From: Myxococcales bacterium
GTDB lineage: Bacteria > Myxococcota > Polyangia > Polyangiales > Polyangiaceae
Assembly (NCBI GenBank): GCA_020430865.1
Contig: JAGQIY010000517.1
Coordinates: forward strand, 1-36,378
Length of the DNA: 36,378 bases
Reading direction: 5' to 3'
Under the pieces are notes generated by a model, which was not told where the DNA came from, did not search any database, and was given only the letters and a program-made list of their open reading frames with translations. How positions within the stretch are numbered: the first letter of the stretch is position 1; each line of letters opens with the position of its first letter. This document shows positions 22,049 through 30,150 of this stretch, piece after piece. Made by a program: the position numbers and the translations under genes.

Positions 22049-23274
22049 TGAGAACCCGAAGGTCGACGTGCGTCCTGCTCACCGCATCGGCCCTCGGCGT
22101 CGCCGCCCTCGCGCCGAGCGGCTCCGCACGCGCTCATCACCAGGTTCAGCTGTTGCCGAGTGAATCCGCGTGGCAATACCTGGGTCAGACTCGGTCCTTC
22201 GACAGCCAGGCAGAGTGGCCGCGCCGCGGCGCCATCCGCGGCATGACCATCGGTCCCATCGAGAGTTCGCTGCACCCGGGGCTCGGCTACGGCAGCGAGG
22301 CTTACCAACGCACCCTGCGAGAGACGCGGCGCCTGGGCGGCACCTGGGTCTCCCTCACCCCCTTCGGCCGGGTCTGGGACCTGAGCTCTACTGGAGTCGA
22401 TCCGACCTTCGAGGCTCCGTTCAAGGAGAACTTCGTCGCCCTCCAGCACGCGGTGGAGCAAGCTCACGCCCAAGGTCTGCGCGTGATGCTCGTGCCACAC
22501 CTGTGGGTGGAGAGTGGCGGCTGGCGGGCGGAGATCGATCCCGCGGACGACGCCGGCTGGGAGCGCTGGCGGAGGAGCTACGGCGCATTCTTGCTGAACT
22601 GGGCCAAGCTCGCAGAGGCGACTCACGTCGATTTACTCAGCCTGGGTGTGGAGCTGCGGAGCTGGGTGACGACGACCCGGGCGCCGTCGTTCAGCGCGCT
22701 GATCTCCGAGGTCCGCCAGGTCTACTCCGGTCCGCTCACCTATGCGGCGAACTGGGACGACGTCGAGCAAACCGTGATCCTCGGGGAACTGGACGTGATC
22801 GGCGTCAACGCCTTCTTTCCCCTCGCGCAAGAGGAAGGCTCGAAGGTGAGCCGTCTGCTCCAGGGTGCTCGAGACGTGAGCCAGCGGATTGGCGCCCTGG
22901 CCAAGGCATGGAGTAAGCCTGTCGTATTCACCGAGATCGGATACACGACCCGTACCGACCCGGCGATCAAGCCGTGGGAGTGGCCCGACAACATGAAGGA
23001 CGTGGAGATCAACCAAGCCGCCCAGGCCGACGCCTACGCTGCGCTGATCGCGCCACTCATCGATGAGCCGTGGTTCGTTGGGTACTTCGTGTGGCGCATG
23101 TACGCCGACCCCGACGACCTCTCTCAGGAGGCGGAGTGGGGCTTCAACCCTCGGGGCAAAGCCGCCGAGCTCGTGGTGCGCGACGCCTTCGCTGCTACCT
23201 GGGCCAGCGACGGCAGCTTCGACTTCGGCACCTCGTTGTCGACTCCGGCAGCGGAGAGCGTCGGAAAATACTAG
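22048..23274 (+). CDS. GH113-like glycosidase (TIM barrel), secreted
   Basis: A 408-residue protein with a signal peptide (residues 1-29, ending SARA). The (beta/alpha)8-type domain resembles glycoside hydrolase family 113 and related beta-mannanase-like proteins: RGMTIGPI, LGGTWVSLTPFGRVWDL, AHAQGLRVMLVPHLWVESGGWRAEI, VDLLSLGVELRSW (Glu202), LDVIGVNAFFPL, KPVVFTEIGYTTR (Glu296) and FVGYFVWRMYADPDD. Glu202 and Glu296 are the expected acid/base and nucleophile by position at the ends of strands 4 and 7. Its ATG overlaps the stop of the HAD gene by one base. Known GH113 enzymes cut beta-mannan. Whether this one acts on an external polysaccharide or the cell's own envelope polymer cannot be told. 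Confidence 0.8.
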   Translation: MRTRRSTCVLLTASALGVAALAPSGSARAHHQVQLLPSESAWQYLGQTRSFDSQAEWPRRGAIRGMTIGPIESSLHPGLGYGSEAYQRTLRETRRLGGTWVSLTPFGRVWDLSSTGVDPTFEAPFKENFVALQHAVEQAHAQGLRVMLVPHLWVESGGWRAEIDPADDAGWERWRRSYGAFLLNWAKLAEATHVDLLSLGVELRSWVTTTRAPSFSALISEVRQVYSGPLTYAANWDDVEQTVILGELDVIGVNAFFPLAQEEGSKVSRLLQGARDVSQRIGALAKAWSKPVVFTEIGYTTRTDPAIKPWEWPDNMKDVEINQAAQADAYAALIAPLIDEPWFVGYFVWRMYADPDDLSQEAEWGFNPRGKAAELVVRDAFAATWASDGSFDFGTSLSTPAAESVGKY

Positions 23275-23318
23275 GCTCCGCGCGGCTCGACAGGGAGCCC
23301 CGCAAGAAGAGTTTCGAG

Positions 23319-24401
23319 ATGACGCTGTTCCGCAAGAGTGTCGAGGCGATGGTTGGCTACGTGCCGGGTGAACAACCAAGGGCTGGCACCAAGATCATCA
23401 AGCTGAATACCAACGAGAACCCCTATCCACCGAGTCCGAGCGTGCTGCCGGCGATTCAGGCGGAGCTACAGAACGGCGCTGAGCGCTTGCGCCTGTACAG
23501 CGACCCGGCGGCGAGCGCGCTGCGCGAGGCGGCCAGCGAAGTAACGGGAGTCCCCGCCAACCAAATTCTGCATGGCAACGGCTCGGACGAGCTGCTCGCG
23601 CTGCTGTTCCGCGCGTTCCTCGAGCCGAACGAAGCCATCGCGTATCCCTACCCGACCTACGTGCTGTATCGAACGCTGGCTGCCGCGGCGGGCGCCGGCG
23701 TGCAGACCTGCGACTTCGACAGCGATTTCAACCTGCCTTCCGCGCTGTATGGCTGTGACGCCAAGCTGATATTCGTCGCAACGCCGAACTCGCCGTCGGG
23801 CACCCAGCACGAGACGCAGAAGCTCCGGGAGCTAGCTCGCAGCCTGAAGCGAGGGGTGCTGGTGGTGGACGAAGCCTACGCCGCCTTCAGCTCGACCAAC
23901 GCGCTCGAGCTGGCGACCAGCGAGCCAAACGTCGTGGTGCTGCGCACGTTCTCGAAGAGCCATTCCCTTGCGGGAATGCGGCTTGGGCTCGCGTTCGCCT
24001 CCGAGGAGATCATCCAGGGTCTGAACAAGGTGAAGGACTCGTACAACCTCGATCGTCTGGCCATCGTCGCGGGCGCGGCGAGCCTGCGCGACACGACCTG
24101 GACCGAGCAGAACGTCGCCAGGGTGGTCGAGACCCGGGAGCGGCTCAGCACGGGGCTGATGGACCTCGGCTACGAGGTGCTGCCCAGCTCAGCCAACTTC
24201 GTGTTCGCCCGTGCGCCCGAGGCCCGGACGGGCAAGAGCCGCGTAGAGCTTGCGCGCGGCGCCTTCGAGCACCTGAAGGCTCACGGCATTTTGGTGCGTT
24301 ACTTCGCGGAGCGCCTGTTGGATGATGGGCTGCGCATCACGGTGGGCACCGACGAGGAGATCGGTAGCCTGCTGAGCTGCCTGAAGGACTACGCTGGCTG
24401 A
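23319..24401 (+). CDS. hisC: Histidinol-phosphate aminotransferase
   Basis: A 360-residue PLP enzyme of fold type I that converts imidazole-acetol phosphate and glutamate to histidinol phosphate in histidine synthesis. Diagnostic pieces are KLNTNENPYPPSPSV at the N-terminus, GNGSDELL, YPYPTYVLY, ATPNSPSGT, VVDEAYAAF, FSKSHSLAGMRLG with the PLP lysine at Lys213, and the C-terminal LRITVGTDEEI. The length is standard. ATG 23319 is chosen because homology starts at once and a GAAGAG lies about 8 nt upstream; the open frame from 23070 overlaps the glycosidase gene. It is not in a his operon. It follows the glycosidase by 44 bp and precedes a TerB-like gene by 26 bp. Some HisC homologues act on aromatic amino acids. 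Confidence 0.92.
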   Translation: MTLFRKSVEAMVGYVPGEQPRAGTKIIKLNTNENPYPPSPSVLPAIQAELQNGAERLRLYSDPAASALREAASEVTGVPANQILHGNGSDELLALLFRAFLEPNEAIAYPYPTYVLYRTLAAAAGAGVQTCDFDSDFNLPSALYGCDAKLIFVATPNSPSGTQHETQKLRELARSLKRGVLVVDEAYAAFSSTNALELATSEPNVVVLRTFSKSHSLAGMRLGLAFASEEIIQGLNKVKDSYNLDRLAIVAGAASLRDTTWTEQNVARVVETRERLSTGLMDLGYEVLPSSANFVFARAPEARTGKSRVELARGAFEHLKAHGILVRYFAERLLDDGLRITVGTDEEIGSLLSCLKDYAG

Positions 24402-24427
24402 CGCCAACCAGAATCAGAAGGAAACGA

Positions 24428-24778
24428 ATGGCCGACTTCGAGTTTCAGGATCTGACGGAAGAGGAGCTGCTGAGCGCGATTTCGCTTCTCAAGCTGCTGG
24501 CAGCCAGCGACGGCGTGGTCAGCGAAGACGAGGCTCGAGAGATGCGCGTCTTCGCCGACCAGATCGGCCCCGCCCACTACGACGAGCTCAATGACAAGCT
24601 CGAAGCGCTCGACCTCAGTGAGGACGGCGTCAAGGACCTCGCTCGCGGCATCCAGCGTCAGCCGGCGCGCGAGCTGATCTACGCGGAACTCTTCCAGCTC
24701 GCGACGGTCGGCACGATCGACGAGAAGGAGAGCGAGCTCCTGGCCTGGCTCAGGCTGACCTGGGCGCTGGAGGAGTAG
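24428..24778 (+). CDS. TerB-like acidic helical protein
   Basis: A 116-residue acidic, all-helical cytoplasmic protein. The opening LTEEELLSAISLLKLLAASDGVVSEDEAREMRVFADQIG and the later ELIYAELFQLATVGTIDEKESELLAWLRLTWALEE resemble the TerB/DjlA-type helical fold, where paired 'D-G-x-x-x-x-E-E' segments recur. Here they are SDGVVSEDE and VGTIDEKES. TerB-like proteins are small partners of membrane or stress complexes; the precise role is unknown. ATG 24428 has AAGGA six bases upstream. It sits 26 bp after hisC and probably shares its transcript, ending at the hairpin that spans its stop codon. Confidence 0.75.
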   Translation: MADFEFQDLTEEELLSAISLLKLLAASDGVVSEDEAREMRVFADQIGPAHYDELNDKLEALDLSEDGVKDLARGIQRQPARELIYAELFQLATVGTIDEKESELLAWLRLTWALEE

Positions 24779-24789
24779 ACTCCAGCGCC
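24763..24789 (+). terminator. Perfect 10-bp hairpin spanning the TerB-like stop codon, probable terminator
   Basis: GGCGCTGGAG (24763-24772) pairs perfectly with CTCCAGCGCC (24780-24789) around a 7-nt loop that holds the TAG stop codon; it is followed by GTCTTGGTCT. The convergent lipoprotein gene ends 16 bp beyond it, so the element may work in both directions. Confidence 0.6.
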
Positions 24790-24805
24790 GTCTTGGTCTC
24801 CAGGT

Positions 24806-25285
24806 TCAGCCCGCTGCAGGCTCCACCAGGCAGGCGCTACCGCTTCCCCCCGGATCGGCCACGCACACGAAGCCGTTGGAGCAGTCGCTGCTGTCCTGGC
24901 AGGGACTGAGGCACACCTTGCCGGCGCCGGACAGCTCCACGCAGACGCCCTGTCCGCAGTCGGCGTTACTTTCGCACTTGTAGGTGCACAGCCCGGTCTT
25001 GCCCTGGGCATTGGCATTCAGGACGAGACAGGCAAAGCCGGCGCAGATGTCCGCGTTGCCCTCGCTGCACTCGGTCTCCAGCGCCTCGCTCGTCAGCGCG
25101 CCCGTGCAGACGCCCTGTGGATGGCACTGCGCGAGCTCCTCCGCGCAATCCAGATCCTCCTCGCATGCCTCCCCCTTCTGGGCCGTGCCGCGCGTTTGGC
25201 TCGATCCACCGTCGCTCCCGCTGCAAGCCGAGAGCAAGCCGAGCACACCCAGGGCAAGCGACGCCCTGATCATCCGTTTCAACAT
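24806..25285 (-). CDS. Cys-rich lipoprotein, downstream copy of a tandem pair
   Basis: A 159-residue lipoprotein with lipobox LSAC at Cys21 and a Gly/Ser linker. The mature domain has 16 further cysteines (KGEACEEDLDCAEELAQCHPQGVCTGALT, AFACL-type FACLV, GLCTYKCESNADCGQGVCVELSGAGKVCLSPCQDSSDCSNGFVCVADPGGSG). The C-terminal part resembles repeated EGF- or Dickkopf-like small disulfide units used in myxobacterial surface proteins. ATG 25285 has a perfect GGAGG five bases upstream. The neighbouring upstream gene is a clear paralogue with the same cysteine count and lipobox position. Function is unknown; extracellular adhesion or ligand binding would fit. It converges on the TerB-like gene. Confidence 0.85.
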   Translation of the reverse strand: MLKRMIRASLALGVLGLLSACSGSDGGSSQTRGTAQKGEACEEDLDCAEELAQCHPQGVCTGALTSEALETECSEGNADICAGFACLVLNANAQGKTGLCTYKCESNADCGQGVCVELSGAGKVCLSPCQDSSDCSNGFVCVADPGGSGSACLVEPAAG

Positions 25286-25455
25286 AGGGTCCTCCAAAGC
25301 AAGTGACGCGACAAAGGGTCGCGAGCCTCTGCCCGAGCAAGGCTCAGGCCAGTTGCTCGGCGCAACGTACTCCAGAATTTGCGGGGGAGTTGGCCAAACG
25401 CGTGAACCACGAGGCGTGGCGACGTGTGACCCCGCTGCTACGTGGAGGGAGCGTT

Positions 25456-25917
25456 TCAGCCAGAGATCCAGCAGACGTTGCCGTTTCCCCCTGGATCCCG
25501 CAGGCAGGTATAGCCATCGTTGCAGTCCGCGTTGCCGTCGCACGGTTTGAGGCAGACCTGACCAGCGCCAGGCAGGAGGATGCAGAGCCCCTCGGCGCAC
25601 ATCTCGTTGTTCGCGCACTGATAGCTACAGACGCCGTCCGCGCCGTTCTCCGGCAACAGGCAGAGGTAGCCTGGACACTGAGCGATCGTGTCCATGGTGC
25701 AGCTCTGCGAGTAGGACCCCTTCGTCAGCGCTCCGGTGCACACGTGCTGGGGACTGCAGCGAGCACGCTCATCCGCGCAGTCGAGATCCGTGCTGCAGTT
25801 CTCTCCCTGCTGCGCGTTGCCGCGGCTCTCTCCTCCGTCGTCGCTGGCGCTGCTGCAGCCAGTCGTCATCAGGACGATACACGTGAGTGAAGCGAGCAGG
25901 CCGCTGATGAACTGCAT
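25456..25917 (-). CDS. Cys-rich lipoprotein, upstream copy of a tandem pair
   Basis: A 153-residue lipoprotein with signal peptide MQFISGLLASLTCIVLMTTGC (Cys21). It is collinear with its downstream neighbour: QQGENCSTDLDCADERARCSPQHVCTGALT versus KGEACEEDLDCAEELAQCHPQGVCTGALT. Both share the closing DPGGxG block and 16 mature cysteines. Sequence between the cysteines has drifted widely, so the duplication is old or the copies are under different selection. A GGA lies only just before ATG 25917, a poor ribosome binding site compared with its paralogue. The 170-bp gap between the copies (25286-25455) shows no other gene, and each may have its own promoter. Confidence 0.83.
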   Translation of the reverse strand: MQFISGLLASLTCIVLMTTGCSSASDDGGESRGNAQQGENCSTDLDCADERARCSPQHVCTGALTKGSYSQSCTMDTIAQCPGYLCLLPENGADGVCSYQCANNEMCAEGLCILLPGAGQVCLKPCDGNADCNDGYTCLRDPGGNGNVCWISG

Positions 25918-26075
25918 CTTCCAGCAGCCTGCGCGCTGATCCGCGCGGATTGAGCACGCTCGCACTCGCGAAACCCCATGAAGGTGAGGAGGGATGCGCC
26001 CGGGAGGCGCATCGCAGGCACCGTGCGAGAGCCGGATCTGGTGCGAGTCCGCGCAGGCACGGCGGTTGTTGATTG

Positions 26076-26099
26076 GCGGGGTGCTTCTCGACACCCCGC
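26076..26099. other. Perfect 8-bp hairpin in the 620-bp divergent gap
   Basis: GCGGGGTG (26076-26083) pairs perfectly with CACCCCGC (26092-26099) around an 8-nt loop, in the gap 25918-26537 between the upstream Cys-rich lipoprotein gene and the desaturase gene. It has no following U-tract on either strand. Confidence 0.35.
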
Positions 26100-26289
26100 T
26101 AGAGCGAACGAGCAGGCGCATGGATATTTCCTCCGGTGGGTGGCCAAGGGTTCCTCGCAGACTTCACGACGGAGGTAAACCGGACAGCGCAGATGTGAGC
26201 TTCCCTCACTCCATACATTTCCACACAGGAATTCATTGGTGGCGATGTCGCGCGCCGAGCTTCAGCGGAGCGCATGAAGCCCCCGCGCA

Positions 26290-26341
26290 GTGCGAAGCTC
26301 AGTTCGCACCTCCTGCGCTTGCCCCCGCGCGCTTTCGCGCG
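26290..26341 (+). other. Two consecutive hairpins upstream of the desaturase, possible structured RNA
   Basis: GTGCGAA (26290-26296) pairs with TTCGCAC (26303-26309). Then CGCGCG (26326-26331) pairs with CGCGCG (26336-26341) around a CTTT loop, followed by AAAA. The rest of the 25918-26537 gap contains a relatively AT-rich patch near 26200-26245 that could hold a promoter. No protein-coding gene with normal codon use was found in the gap. The element might be a small RNA or a leader; this is not established. Confidence 0.3.
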
Positions 26342-26537
26342 AAAACCCTCGCCCCTCCCTGGCGTCAGCGCCGGACACCAGCCGCTACTCCGCGAATCCG
26401 TGGAGTCGACGGGCAGCGACCTCGCCAGGCCTGGACAAGTGGTTTAACCTCCGGACGCCTGTGTCCTTTGGGTGACCTGGTGGTGCCCTCCGTGCGCCCC
26501 TGCACCAACGAACCACCCTGCTTTTTCAGAGACTGAA

Positions 26538-27557
26538 GTGAAAGCCCTCGACGCCAAGCTGGTTCAGCTGATTCAAGACCCTCGCGATCTGCCCTTCCTG
26601 CACCTGATGCTGCAATGTGCCGTGGTTGCCTGCCTGGGCATCGGGCTGTTCTTCGCGGGCGACTACTTCTGGTACGTGGTGCCCGTGTACTGGGTGCTGT
26701 GGTTCGCCTGGGTGGTGGACCGCTTCATCCTGATGCTGCACTGCACATCGCATCGCGTGCTGTTCAAGAAGCAGTACCGGCTGCTGAACAACGTGATCCC
26801 GTGGTGCCTCGGGCCTTTCTTCGGGGAAACGCCCGAGAGCTACTTCGTCCACCACATGGGCATGCATCACCCGGAGAACAACCTGGAGCGAGACACCTCC
26901 TCCACGATGCACTTCAAACGGGACCGCTTCGTTCACTGGCTCAGGTACTACCTGCGCTTCATGTTCCTCGGGCTGTACGATCTCGCTGCGTATCACCTCG
27001 AGAAGGGCAACAAGAAGATGCTGCGCCGACTGGTGATCGGCGAGACGAGCTTCTGGTTGGTCATCGCGGGTCTGGCATACGTGAACTGGCAAGCGACGCT
27101 GGTGGTGTTCGTGCTGCCGGTGATCATCGTTCGCACGCTGATGATGATGGGCAACTGGACGCAGCACGCGTTCATCGACGCCGCGTCCCCGGAGGTCGCG
27201 TACCGCAACAGCATCACGTGCATCAACACCCGCTACAATCGCCGCTGCTTCAACGACGGCTACCATATCCATCACCACGTCAAGGCGCGCTGTCACTTCA
27301 GCGATTACCCCGCAGAATTCGAGGACAACAGGGAGGTCTACGGGCGCGAGGACGCCGTGGTCTTCGATGGGGTCGACTATTTCCAGGTCTGGCTGATGCT
27401 GATGGTCGGCGCCTGGAAGAGCCTGGCCAAGCGGGTGGTTCAGCTCCCTGGCGCGCCCTTGCGTGATGAGGCGCAGACCATCGCCTGGCTCAAGTCACGA
27501 GTGGAGCCGATCCCGGCGACGGAGCTCGCGCTCAGCGACGCGTCTCCGGCGGAGTGA
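26538..27557 (+). CDS. Fatty acid desaturase-family membrane protein
   Basis: A 339-residue integral membrane di-iron desaturase or hydroxylase (PF00487). Histidine boxes are visible as HCTSHR, HHMGMHH and YHIHHHVKARCH, plus an additional TQH near the third pair of membrane helices. About four hydrophobic segments surround them (FLHLMLQCAVVACLGIGLFFAG, YFWYVVPVYWVLWFAWVV, FWLVIAGLAYVNWQATLVVFVLPVIIV). Such enzymes introduce double bonds into acyl chains; regiospecificity cannot be read. GTG 26538 with AGAGA upstream is preferred over GTG 26472, because the codons between them (CCT GCT TTT TCA ACT) lack the G/C third positions of real genes here. It has a long upstream region and converges on the transglycosylase gene. 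Confidence 0.88.
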   Translation: MKALDAKLVQLIQDPRDLPFLHLMLQCAVVACLGIGLFFAGDYFWYVVPVYWVLWFAWVVDRFILMLHCTSHRVLFKKQYRLLNNVIPWCLGPFFGETPESYFVHHMGMHHPENNLERDTSSTMHFKRDRFVHWLRYYLRFMFLGLYDLAAYHLEKGNKKMLRRLVIGETSFWLVIAGLAYVNWQATLVVFVLPVIIVRTLMMMGNWTQHAFIDAASPEVAYRNSITCINTRYNRRCFNDGYHIHHHVKARCHFSDYPAEFEDNREVYGREDAVVFDGVDYFQVWLMLMVGAWKSLAKRVVQLPGAPLRDEAQTIAWLKSRVEPIPATELALSDASPAE

Positions 27558-27567
27558 GCTGGCCGGC

Positions 27568-27581
27568 CTCGCCAAGGCGAG
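27568..27581 (+). terminator. Short GC hairpin after the desaturase gene
   Basis: CTCGCC (27568-27573) and GGCGAG (27576-27581) form a compact stem in the 25-bp gap between the convergent desaturase and transglycosylase genes, followed by TTCAAT. It is a possible weak bidirectional terminator. Confidence 0.35.
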
Positions 27582-27582
27582 T

Positions 27583-29901
27583 TCAATAGGCGTCGTCGGG
27601 CACCTGGACATCGCTCGGCAGCTGGAGCGGAAGCTCTGGCACAGCTGCTTCTCCGCCTTCGAGGTAGGCGTAGCGCGCCAGGTTGCCAACGACCCGTGCG
27701 ACGTAGCCGCGCGTTTCTCCGTACGGAATCCGCGCGACGAAGACGTCCAGGGGCAGCTTGTGGCCGGTCTTGAGCCAGCGACCTACCGCGTTCGGACCCG
27801 CGTTGTAGGCGGCGAGAGCGAGAGGAACGCTGCCGGAGAACTGATCCAACACCTTCTTCAGGTAGTAGCTCCCGAAGCGGATGTTGTACGCGGGCAAGCG
27901 CAGCAGCTCCGGCCTGTAGTCCACGGACAGCTCCGTGGCGACGTTCCGGGCGGTCGGTGGGATCAGCTGCATCAGTCCGACCGCCTTGGCCGGAGAGACC
28001 ACATGAGGACGGAAGCCGCTCTCCTGGCGCATCAGCGCGTAGACCAATCCGCGAGGTAGAGAGTTCTTGCGTGCTTCGTTCTCGACGGCTTCCACGAATG
28101 GCTCGGGATAGATGCATTCCCAAGCCCAGCGATTGGCCGCGCTGGGCGCGGTGTTCAGGTCCGCCCAGCGCACCGCACGCTGTCCGACACGGTAGCGTCG
28201 CGCAGCGCTTCCCAGCATCGCGTAGGTGCGACACAGGGCCTCGTCGGCTCGATCGGCGAAGGACTTCTTGAAGCTCGACTCCACACGCTCGAGCTCCGAC
28301 TCGGCGCGCAGCGACAGGCCCGAGTCATGCAGCGCCTTCACCTTGGGAGGCAGGCTCAGCGCGAGCGGTCCAGGCGACTTGCTGCTCTCCGGAGGAGCGA
28401 TGGGCGGCGGCGGGCTCTGCCCGAGCTGCTTCAGGCGAGCGGTCGCCATCAGCGCAGCGAACGACAGCGGGCGCTCTTCGATCACCTCACGGAAACGTTT
28501 CACCGCATCCGGCTGCTTGCCCTGGGCGGCCAGCGCGACGCCGAGCAGCTCGACGAGTCGCGCCTTGTCACGAGGGTCCTTCTCCTCCTTCTCGAGCTCG
28601 GCGAGCACCCGCTGGGCGTCGGCGGGCTTCTCCCCAGCGAGCCAGGTGATGGCCAGCTCATAGCGCGCCTCGCTGCTGTGCTGTCCCTTGCGAGGGTACT
28701 TCGCGAGGTAGCCCTTGTAGGCCTTCTCGGCGCCCTTCCAGTCCCCGAGGATGTAGCGCAAGCGCGCAGCCATGTAGCGCGCGTGATCGGCGTAGCTGCT
28801 GGACGAATAGCGCACCATCAGGCGCTCGTACATCTCGATGGCCCGCTGGTCTTCGTCGGCGCGAGACCATGCCTTCGCGGCATAGTAGTAGTCGCGGATC
28901 GCATGCTGAGAGCCCAGCGCGCTGGCCTGCTCGAGCAGCGGCGCCGCGTCCTTGTAGTGCCGCGCCATGTAGCGCGCCCAGCCCCTTGCGTGCACCAGCT
29001 CCTTCTCGGGGATAGCGCCACCAGGAGAGCTTGCCAGCAGCTCGAGCTCGGCGTCGGTGTGCGCGATGTCACCGTCCCGCGCGAACTCCATCGCGCGCTC
29101 GTAGCGTTGCTGCTTGTTGAGTTGCCTGGACGTGTCTCCACTGGGCGGCGCCTGGGCGGGCACCTGCGTCGCGATCCAGTGGCGGTCGGCCTCGGCGAGC
29201 TTTGGCTTCTGCTCGAGATCGTAGATGCGCGCACGGATCTCCCGAGCGTCTGCCTCCCGTCGCAGGGACGCTCGCACGCGCGACGCCTTGCGGCGACCGT
29301 GGGAGTGGGCGCGACGCTTGATCTCTCGGACAATCACCTGCGCCACCATGGCCTTGGCCTTCTCCGGTTGCTTGGCTCGCTCGAACGCCGTTGCCGCACG
29401 GATTAGGTCTCTGGACGTGTCCTTCTGACCGAAGTACTTCGCAGCAGCCTCGAAGGGACCGACCTCGAGCTGACAGTGAGCTCGCGCCTCCGCGATCTCC
29501 GAGGCGAGCACCGGGAGCTCTGCTTCGAGGCCATCCAGGCGCTCGACGCACACGCGATACTCCCCGAGCTGGGCGGCCGCGTGAGCCCGAGCGAAGCGCG
29601 CAGCGGGCGTCTTGCGTACCGTCTCGGGAGACCGATCGAGGATGCGGGCGGCCAGTACCCAGTCCCCCACCCGCATCGCCGGCCGAAAATCCTCATCCGG
29701 CGGCGCTTGCCCCGCTGGCTCTCGCGTTGGAGCTGGCGGAGCGACCTGGGCCGCGCTCGTCCCCGCCTCCGGGGGCGGCCCCTCACCGGCCTTTTGCTGA
29801 GCGCAACCCGCGCTCAACGTGGACCCCGCGATCACCCAGTGGGCGAAGCGGCCCGCCCAGCGCAGCGTCGCCAACCTCGTTCCTAGCCTCTCTAGCGCCA
29901 C
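27583..29901 (-). CDS. Soluble lytic transglycosylase (Slt-type, GH23) lipoprotein
   Basis: A 772-residue murein hydrolase that cleaves the MurNAc-GlcNAc bond to give 1,6-anhydro ends. A lipobox-like LSAGC (Cys33) follows the N-terminus. A long alpha-superhelical (TPR/Slt-U-like) region spans about residues 75-590, with repeated helical pairs such as YRVCVERLDGLEAELPVLASEIAEARAHCQ and YMARHYKDAAPLLEQASALGSQHAIRDYYYAAKAWSR. The C-terminal GH23 domain (about 605-750) has LVYALMRQESGF with catalytic Glu627, then SPAKAVGLMQLIPPTARNVA, YNIRFGSYYLKKVLDQF and LALAAYNAGPNAVGRW. GTG 29901 is chosen because GAGG precedes it by 5 nt and the signal peptide follows; the frame from 30036 adds an unrelated leader. 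The 249 bp upstream hold no recognised feature. Confidence 0.92.
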   Translation of the reverse strand: MALERLGTRLATLRWAGRFAHWVIAGSTLSAGCAQQKAGEGPPPEAGTSAAQVAPPAPTREPAGQAPPDEDFRPAMRVGDWVLAARILDRSPETVRKTPAARFARAHAAAQLGEYRVCVERLDGLEAELPVLASEIAEARAHCQLEVGPFEAAAKYFGQKDTSRDLIRAATAFERAKQPEKAKAMVAQVIVREIKRRAHSHGRRKASRVRASLRREADAREIRARIYDLEQKPKLAEADRHWIATQVPAQAPPSGDTSRQLNKQQRYERAMEFARDGDIAHTDAELELLASSPGGAIPEKELVHARGWARYMARHYKDAAPLLEQASALGSQHAIRDYYYAAKAWSRADEDQRAIEMYERLMVRYSSSSYADHARYMAARLRYILGDWKGAEKAYKGYLAKYPRKGQHSSEARYELAITWLAGEKPADAQRVLAELEKEEKDPRDKARLVELLGVALAAQGKQPDAVKRFREVIEERPLSFAALMATARLKQLGQSPPPPIAPPESSKSPGPLALSLPPKVKALHDSGLSLRAESELERVESSFKKSFADRADEALCRTYAMLGSAARRYRVGQRAVRWADLNTAPSAANRWAWECIYPEPFVEAVENEARKNSLPRGLVYALMRQESGFRPHVVSPAKAVGLMQLIPPTARNVATELSVDYRPELLRLPAYNIRFGSYYLKKVLDQFSGSVPLALAAYNAGPNAVGRWLKTGHKLPLDVFVARIPYGETRGYVARVVGNLARYAYLEGGEAAVPELPLQLPSDVQVPDDAY

Positions 29902-30150
29902 CTCGACCTCGGTGTATGGGGTAGCACGAGCCCCCACCCAACCCGCAAATATGTTGACTCCCCACGCGCTGCCGGACCCACGACCGCGGAGCACCAGGGG
30001 CCTGGACGGCTGCTTCCAACGCCTGCTTGTGCGCACGATCCAGCCGCGAGCGACACGCTCGCCTCCTACCCAACACTGAACGTAGAGTTGTTGTGCTTCC
30101 GCGAGCTTACAGGGTTGGGGAGGACCAGAGGTCTGCCACCGAGCTCCGCC

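Noticed and set aside
26472..26537. Earlier GTG start for the fatty acid desaturase
   Set aside because: Codons in this stretch have many A/T third positions unlike every real gene here, and no Shine-Dalgarno sequence precedes it.
28327..29406. 359-residue plus-strand open frame opposite the transglycosylase
   Set aside because: Antisense shadow of the helical region of the transglycosylase gene; no domain, no ribosome binding site.
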